Below, piece by piece: positions 59,880 through 64,000 of a stretch of DNA of 64,000 bases; positions within the stretch are counted from its first letter, which is position 1, and each line of letters begins with the position of its first letter. The notes beneath the pieces are model-generated. The model was not told the DNA's origin, did not search any database, and was given only the letters and a program-made list of their open reading frames with translations. A program made the translations under genes and the position numbers. This DNA is from Litoribacillus peritrichatus (lineage in GTDB: Bacteria > Pseudomonadota > Gammaproteobacteria > Pseudomonadales > Litoribrevibacteraceae): assembly GCF_039537985.1 (NCBI RefSeq), contig NZ_BAABBN010000017.1:62001-126000 (forward strand), in the 5' to 3' direction.

Positions 59880-59992
59880 GTATGACAAACAACAACCATT
59901 TTGTTGACGCCAACAAAATGGTGTCTAAGTGTGAGTACGGCACTACAGACCAATTGCGTGACGTCACGAAAATGGTGGGAGGTGTGCGATGA
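59876..59992 (+). CDS. Small ORF, 38 residues, between hsdM and dinD
   Basis: It starts at the ATG overlapping the hsdM stop (ATGA) and ends overlapping the dinD start (ATGA), exactly as every other gene pair in this operon. The peptide contains NNNHFVDANKMVSKCEYG and ends RDVTKMVGGVR. The element HFxxxxKMV recurs in DinD (DHFSQVGKMVDIGSGA), so it may be a fragment of, or mimic to, a DinD-like gene. The overlap pattern argues that it is translated, at least as a bridge for coupling. Confidence 0.45.
   Translation: MSMTNNNHFVDANKMVSKCEYGTTDQLRDVTKMVGGVR
59895..59922. repeat. Perfect inverted repeat in the 38-codon ORF
   Basis: ACCATTTTGTTG-ACGC-CAACAAAATGGT: 12-bp perfect arms. Its outer arm ACCATTTT/AAAATGGT recurs at 60178-60207. 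Confidence 0.75.
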
Positions 59993-60831
59993 GTGACAAG
60001 CAGCTTACCCAACCAGAACACACCAGCTTTGAAAGCTTAAAGCATGAATCTGAAGGTAACGAGTTCTGGTATGCCAGAGAGTTACAGACTGTTCTTGACT
60101 ACAGCACTTGGGACAAGTTTGAGCGTGTTATCAAAAAAGCGATCATCGCTTGTGAGGGCTCCGGCCAGTCGAGTGAAGACCATTTTTCCCAGGTGGGAAA
60201 AATGGTCGATATTGGCTCGGGGGCTAAGCGAACTACCCGTGATTATCAGCTTTCCCGTTACGCCTGTTACCTCATTGTGCAAAACGGTGATGCCAGCAAG
60301 CCGGTGATCGCCAATGGGCAGACCTATTTTGCCATTCAGACTCGTCGCCAAGAGCTACAAGATGACACTGGCTTTCAGCAGTTAAATGAAGACCAAAAAC
60401 GCCTAATGCTGCGCAATGAATTGGCCGACCACAACAAGCAACTGGCTGCGGCGGCCCGTGATGCAGGTGTTGAATCGGGTTTGGACTACGCCATTTTCCA
60501 AAACCATGGCTACAAAGGCTTGTATGGTGGGTTAGACAACAAAGCCATTCACCGGCACAAAGGCTTAAAAAAGAGCCAAAAAATCCTCGACCATATGGGC
60601 AGTACCGAGCTTGCCGCTAACCTGTTCCGCGCCACGCAAACGGAAGAGAAACTAAAGCGCGATCAGGTCAGCAATAAAGCCCATGCTAACCAAACTCATT
60701 TTGAGGTAGGTGCCAAAGTGCGTGCCACCATTGAAGAACTGGGCGGCACCATGCCTGAGGATTTGCCAACGCCCGAAAAAGGCATTCCCCAGTTGGCACG
60801 TGCGCAGAAAAAGTTGGAGGGTGATCAATGA
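59989..60831 (+). CDS. dinD: DinD-like DNA-damage-inducible protein in the restriction operon
   Basis: 280 residues. Landmarks of DinD are GNEFWYARELQTVLDYSTWDK (about 24-44; a BRO/ORF6N-like N-terminus), KMVDIGSGAKRTTRDYQLSRYACYLIVQNGD (about 68-98, shown here in parts) and QNHGYKGLYGGLDNKAIH. In E. coli dinD is SOS-induced and inhibits RecA activity. Its position inside a type I operon suggests a role in protecting or sensing DNA damage from restriction. It has 4-bp overlaps with both neighbours. It contains a 30-bp perfect inverted repeat. Confidence 0.9.
   Translation: MSDKQLTQPEHTSFESLKHESEGNEFWYARELQTVLDYSTWDKFERVIKKAIIACEGSGQSSEDHFSQVGKMVDIGSGAKRTTRDYQLSRYACYLIVQNGDASKPVIANGQTYFAIQTRRQELQDDTGFQQLNEDQKRLMLRNELADHNKQLAAAARDAGVESGLDYAIFQNHGYKGLYGGLDNKAIHRHKGLKKSQKILDHMGSTELAANLFRATQTEEKLKRDQVSNKAHANQTHFEVGAKVRATIEELGGTMPEDLPTPEKGIPQLARAQKKLEGDQ
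60178..60207. repeat. 30-bp near-continuous palindrome inside dinD
   Basis: GACCATTTTTCCCA-GG-TGGGAAAAATGGTC: 14-bp perfect arms with only two bases between, encoding the DHFSQVGKMV part of DinD. It shares the ACCATTTT/AAAATGGT arms with the repeat at 59895-59922, about 280 bp upstream. Confidence 0.8.
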
Positions 60832-62048
60832 GTAAATTAGATAAGTCCACTATCGCCTGGAAGAAAAAACGATTCGATGAAGTAGCGGTTATTGCAAATG
60901 GTCAAGTAGATCCAAGAATAGAGCCATATTGCCGAGAAATACACATTGGCCCAGAAAACATCGAAAGTCATACAGGAAGAATTATTAATCTACAGAAAGC
61001 AGAGGAACTGGGGCTCATTTCTGGAAAATACGTATTTGATGAAAATTCTATTATTTACTCAAAAATTAGGCCCAACCTGAATAAATTATGCCAACCGAGC
61101 TTTCGTGGCATTTGCAGTGCGGATATGTACCCAATATGGGCTAAAGAAGAGATTAATAAGAGTTATCTTTATTATTTTATGCAAAGCCCTGCATTTTACA
61201 ATCAGGCTATTAAATCTTCGATGCGAACAGGTATCCCTAAGATTAATAGACAAGACTTAAATCGCATAAAAATAACTTATCCTGTTGATCATGCAGTTCA
61301 AAACAGAATTGTAAACACTATATCAGTATGGGACAACGCCATCGAAAAAACGGAAGCGTTAATTTCGGCCAAGGAAAAGCAGTTTGAGTGGTTAACCTCT
61401 AACTTGATCAACCGAGCTGGTCATAAACGTACGGCAGCTTCAGGTTTGATGATAGAGGTTTCTAAACGCAATAAAAACAGCACGATTGAACGTGTTTTAA
61501 GCGTAACAAATCACAGTGGCTTTGTGTTGCCAGAAGAGCAATTTGAGCGACGCGTTGCCAGCGCAAACGTGTCGAACTACAAAGTTGTTGAACAAGGCCA
61601 ATACGCTTATAACCCGTCTCGAATCAATGTGGGCTCTATTGCTCGTCTTGATGACTGGGAAAATGGCATTTTAAGCCCAATGTACGTCGTGTTTAAACTA
61701 GATACAAAAAAGGTATGTAGCGACTACTTTTTGCACTGGCTCAATTCAAGTGAAGCACGCCAACGTATTAAGAACAGCGCTCAGGGTAGCGTGCGTGAGA
61801 CAGTCAGTTTTAAAGATCTTGGCGCAATTGATATCCCATTGCCAGCAATGGACGTGCAAAAAGACGTAACCTACAAGCTCAACCTTGCTCAAAAGGAAAT
61901 CAGATTACTCAAAAAGACCTTAGAACAATACCGCAGCCAAAAACGCGGTCTGATGCAAAAACTGCTTACTGGTGAGTGGCAAGTTGGTAGTTCTCAGCAC
62001 CTCTCTGAGGAGACTTGTCAGGAGCTTTCTAGGGAGGGCGTCGCATGA
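60828..62048 (+). CDS. hsdS: Type I specificity subunit HsdS
   Basis: 406 residues with two target-recognition domains: the first at about 10-155 (VAVIANGQVDPRI, GRIINLQKAEELG) and the second at about 210-350 (LSVTNHSGFVLPEEQ, NPSRINVGSIARLDD). Each is followed by a conserved helical spacer (AIEKTEALISAKEKQFEWLTSNL and LLKKTLEQYRSQKRGLMQKLL), which sets the distance between half-sites. It overlaps dinD and hsdR by 4 bp each. The DNA site it recognises cannot be read from sequence. The first domain region is visibly AT-richer than hsdM and hsdR, as is common in HsdS. Confidence 0.95.
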   Translation: MSKLDKSTIAWKKKRFDEVAVIANGQVDPRIEPYCREIHIGPENIESHTGRIINLQKAEELGLISGKYVFDENSIIYSKIRPNLNKLCQPSFRGICSADMYPIWAKEEINKSYLYYFMQSPAFYNQAIKSSMRTGIPKINRQDLNRIKITYPVDHAVQNRIVNTISVWDNAIEKTEALISAKEKQFEWLTSNLINRAGHKRTAASGLMIEVSKRNKNSTIERVLSVTNHSGFVLPEEQFERRVASANVSNYKVVEQGQYAYNPSRINVGSIARLDDWENGILSPMYVVFKLDTKKVCSDYFLHWLNSSEARQRIKNSAQGSVRETVSFKDLGAIDIPLPAMDVQKDVTYKLNLAQKEIRLLKKTLEQYRSQKRGLMQKLLTGEWQVGSSQHLSEETCQELSREGVA

Positions 62049-64000
62049 GCACACCGCCAGTCAATTACGCAGCAAACTCGGAGCCTTCGGGCTTTGAGTT
62101 TAACGAAAAGTACTTGTCGCAAATTCCTGCCCTGCAACAGTTAATCAATTTGGGTTATCAGTACCTCACCCCAGAGCAGGCCTTGGCCGAACGGGGTGGG
62201 CGCAGTGCAAATGTGATTTTGGAAGGGGTGCTACGTCAGCAGCTAAAAAAGATTAACCGCATTAACTATAAAGGTGGCGAGTATCTGTTTAGCGAAGAGA
62301 ACATTCAAACTGCGATCCAAAAGCTTAAAAATATTAAGTTTGATGGCCTGCAAAAAACCAATGAGTCGATTTACGATTTAATCACCTTAGGCTCAGCCAT
62401 GGAGCAAACCATTGAGGGGGACTCAAAAAGCTTTACCCTCAATTACATTGATTGGAAAAATCCAAGCAACAATAGCTTTCATGTAGTCGCTGAGTTCTCG
62501 GTTGAGCGTGCACGCAGCACCGATACCGTGCGCCCCGATATCGTCCTGTTTGTCAATGGTATTCCCTTTAGCGTGATTGAATGTAAATCACCCAAAGTGG
62601 ATGTAGAGCAAGCCGTATCGCAAAATATTCGTAACCAGGGTGATGACTATATTCCGCGCCTGTTTACTTATGTGCAGCAAGTGTTGGCGGTGAATAAAAA
62701 CGCCGCCCAATACGCCACAGCTGGCACACCTAAGAAGTTTTGGGGCGTGTGGAAGGAGCAGGAAGATAAGCCCGCCGATGTCGATAAAGGCGTAAATACC
62801 GTTTTAGACGAAGACACTAAAGCACAGCTATTCAGTGGCGAGTTTGCCGCCGCACGGCCATTTTTTGATGCACTAGAGGCGGAAGGTAAACGCTTGGTGA
62901 CGGAACAAGACAATGCCATTCACAGCCTGTGCCGCCCAGAGCGTTTATTAGATTTGGTGTATCGCTTTACTCTGTTTGATGGTGGCATTAAGAAAGTAGC
63001 CCGCTATCAACAATATTTTGTGATTAAAGCGACTATCGCCCGAATTAAGCGTTTGACCAATAAAGGCAATGGTGCAAAAGAAAACCGCCAAGGTGGTGTT
63101 ATTTGGCATACCCAAGGTTCGGGTAAATCGCTCACCATGGTGATGCTCACCCGCGCTATGGCTCTAGAGCCGCAGCTTATCAACCCCAGGATCATTTTGG
63201 TTACCGACCGGGATGATCTTGATAAACAACTAGGTAATACCTTTGCGGCCTGTGGTTTAAGCCGCGAACGTGCCACGTCTGGCCGAAACTTAGTTAAGCA
63301 CCTGAAAAACAAAGTGGGTTTGATCACCACACTGATCCACAAATTTGATAAAGGCTGGGTGGCCGAGAAGTTTGTGGATGAATCGCACGATATTTTTGTA
63401 TTGGTCGATGAAAGTCACCGCACCAACTTTGGCTCATTGGCAGCCCGAATGCGCCAAATGTTGCCCAATGCCTGTTTTCTTGGCTTTACTGGCACACCGC
63501 TACTGAAAAAAGAAAAGAATAACTTTGCCAAGTTTGGTGGCCTGATTGAGCCGCACTATACCATTAAACAAGCGGTTACCGACGAAGCAGTATTGCCATT
63601 GCTGTACGAAGGCCGACATATTGAGATGGAGCAGAATCAGTCGGCTATCGACCTCTGGTTTGAGCGCCACACCGCCGATTTAAGCAAAGAGCAAAAGGCC
63701 GACCTTAAAAAGAAATACGCCCGCGCTGAAATGCTAAACAAAGCCGATCAGGTGATATATATGCGCGCCTTTGATATCAGCGAGCATTTTCGTGCGAACT
63801 GGCAAGGCACCGGCTTTAAGGCTCAGCTGGTTGCCCCAGGTAAACAGGCCGCATTAAAGTACCAGCAGTTTTTGCATGAAATTGGCACCGTCACCACTGA
63901 AGTAGTGATTTCTGGCCCTGATACCCGCGAAGGCCACGACGAAGTGGACGAAGGACCAACCGATGAGGTAGGTAAATTCTGGGACAAAATGATGAAGCGC
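62045..64000 (+). CDS. hsdR: Type I restriction endonuclease HsdR, N-terminal part
   Basis: 652 codons are visible without a stop, so the gene continues beyond the window. The nuclease domain holds RPDIVLFVNGIPFSVIECK (about 160-180; PD...E-x-K active site). The SF2 translocase follows with Walker A HTQGSGKS (about 355), the DESH box VDESHRTNFGS (about 455) and FTGTPL (motif III). It cleaves unmodified DNA after translocation in the HsdR2M2S complex. The start overlaps the hsdS stop. Confidence 0.95.
   Translation, partial: MSTPPVNYAANSEPSGFEFNEKYLSQIPALQQLINLGYQYLTPEQALAERGGRSANVILEGVLRQQLKKINRINYKGGEYLFSEENIQTAIQKLKNIKFDGLQKTNESIYDLITLGSAMEQTIEGDSKSFTLNYIDWKNPSNNSFHVVAEFSVERARSTDTVRPDIVLFVNGIPFSVIECKSPKVDVEQAVSQNIRNQGDDYIPRLFTYVQQVLAVNKNAAQYATAGTPKKFWGVWKEQEDKPADVDKGVNTVLDEDTKAQLFSGEFAAARPFFDALEAEGKRLVTEQDNAIHSLCRPERLLDLVYRFTLFDGGIKKVARYQQYFVIKATIARIKRLTNKGNGAKENRQGGVIWHTQGSGKSLTMVMLTRAMALEPQLINPRIILVTDRDDLDKQLGNTFAACGLSRERATSGRNLVKHLKNKVGLITTLIHKFDKGWVAEKFVDESHDIFVLVDESHRTNFGSLAARMRQMLPNACFLGFTGTPLLKKEKNNFAKFGGLIEPHYTIKQAVTDEAVLPLLYEGRHIEMEQNQSAIDLWFERHTADLSKEQKADLKKKYARAEMLNKADQVIYMRAFDISEHFRANWQGTGFKAQLVAPGKQAALKYQQFLHEIGTVTTEVVISGPDTREGHDEVDEGPTDEVGKFWDKMMKR

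Larger units (their letters stand above)
51683..64000. mobile_element. Integrated genomic island at the yicC 3' end (right end outside)
   Basis: A P4-type integrase directly follows yicC and its terminator; from here on, the gene content changes from housekeeping to accessory: toxin-antitoxin-like genes, unknown ORFs, a half-HsdS and a type I restriction operon. The 3' end of yicC is a known insertion site for mobilisable genomic islands in Vibrio (from memory). No transposase was seen, and no attR, because the far end is beyond the window. Left boundary is inferred, not shown by a duplicated core. Confidence 0.75.

Noticed and set aside
1..64000. tRNA, rRNA, insertion sequences and riboswitches
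   Set aside because: Looked for typical cloverleaf ends, transposase motifs and conserved leader structures and found none that I could support.

Overview
The window reads as the chromosome of a gammaproteobacterium, probably a marine or halotolerant member of the Oceanospirillales/Pseudomonadales side of the class. The evidence is gene order and domain content. The runs znuA ... thrB-DUF2782-polA ... engB-cytochrome c4-dsbA, phoR-phoB-ubiA-ubiC-rubredoxin-rubredoxin reductase-HU, and rph/yicC all resemble the order I remember from Pseudomonas. The species cannot be named from this sequence. I saw no rRNA, tRNA or CRISPR array.

Layout. (1) 1-3.6 kb: the end of a zinc-binding ZnuA, an unknown exported repeat protein, and a UbiF-type quinone hydroxylase. 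(2) 3.7-7.4 kb: a nitric-oxide module. Three GT-N7-AC boxes of NorR type, a perfect FNR/DNR-type box and a sigma-54-like element precede a small glycine-zipper exported protein, flavohaemoglobin Hmp, a 72-residue membrane protein and the activator NorR. (3) 7.5-20.6 kb: periplasmic binding protein, dihaem peroxidase lipoprotein, a membrane-anchored lone receiver domain, a TetR-controlled MFS-acyltransferase fusion, a hybrid histidine kinase with a periplasmic partner, GNAT, LysR, FadL-type porin, homoserine kinase and DUF2782. (4) 20.7-23.7 kb: polA, whose proofreading residues are substituted, followed by a possible small RNA at the position of Spot 42/ErsA. (5) 24.0-35.7 kb: a siderophore locus with an STN-bearing TonB receptor, a FecA-like receptor, two NIS synthetases, an MFS exporter and FecR/FecI, with three candidate Fur boxes. 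It lies between polA and engB, which are normally neighbours. (6) 35.8-51.7 kb: core genes (engB, cytochrome c4, dsbA, phoRB, ubiAC, rubredoxin pair, HU, HDOD protein, chemoreceptor, rph, yicC).

(7) 51.7-64.0 kb: an integrated island next to the 3' end of yicC. It opens with five copies of a TGGTGRGCAR decamer and a P4-type tyrosine integrase. It carries an XRE/ImmA-PIN pair, an iterated GTTTGGC repeat region, unknown genes, a lone half-HsdS, two small proteins, and a type I restriction-modification operon (hsdM, a 38-codon ORF, dinD, hsdS, hsdR). hsdR and the island's far end run past the window.

How the parts fit. The NO module looks self-contained: sensor-activator, detoxifying enzyme, two small accessory proteins and a stacked control region. 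The siderophore locus holds synthesis, export, uptake and surface signalling, but no enzyme that makes an unusual amine, so it probably joins citrate-like acids to a common amine. The island combines recombination functions with restriction and toxin/antitoxin-like genes, as in defence islands.
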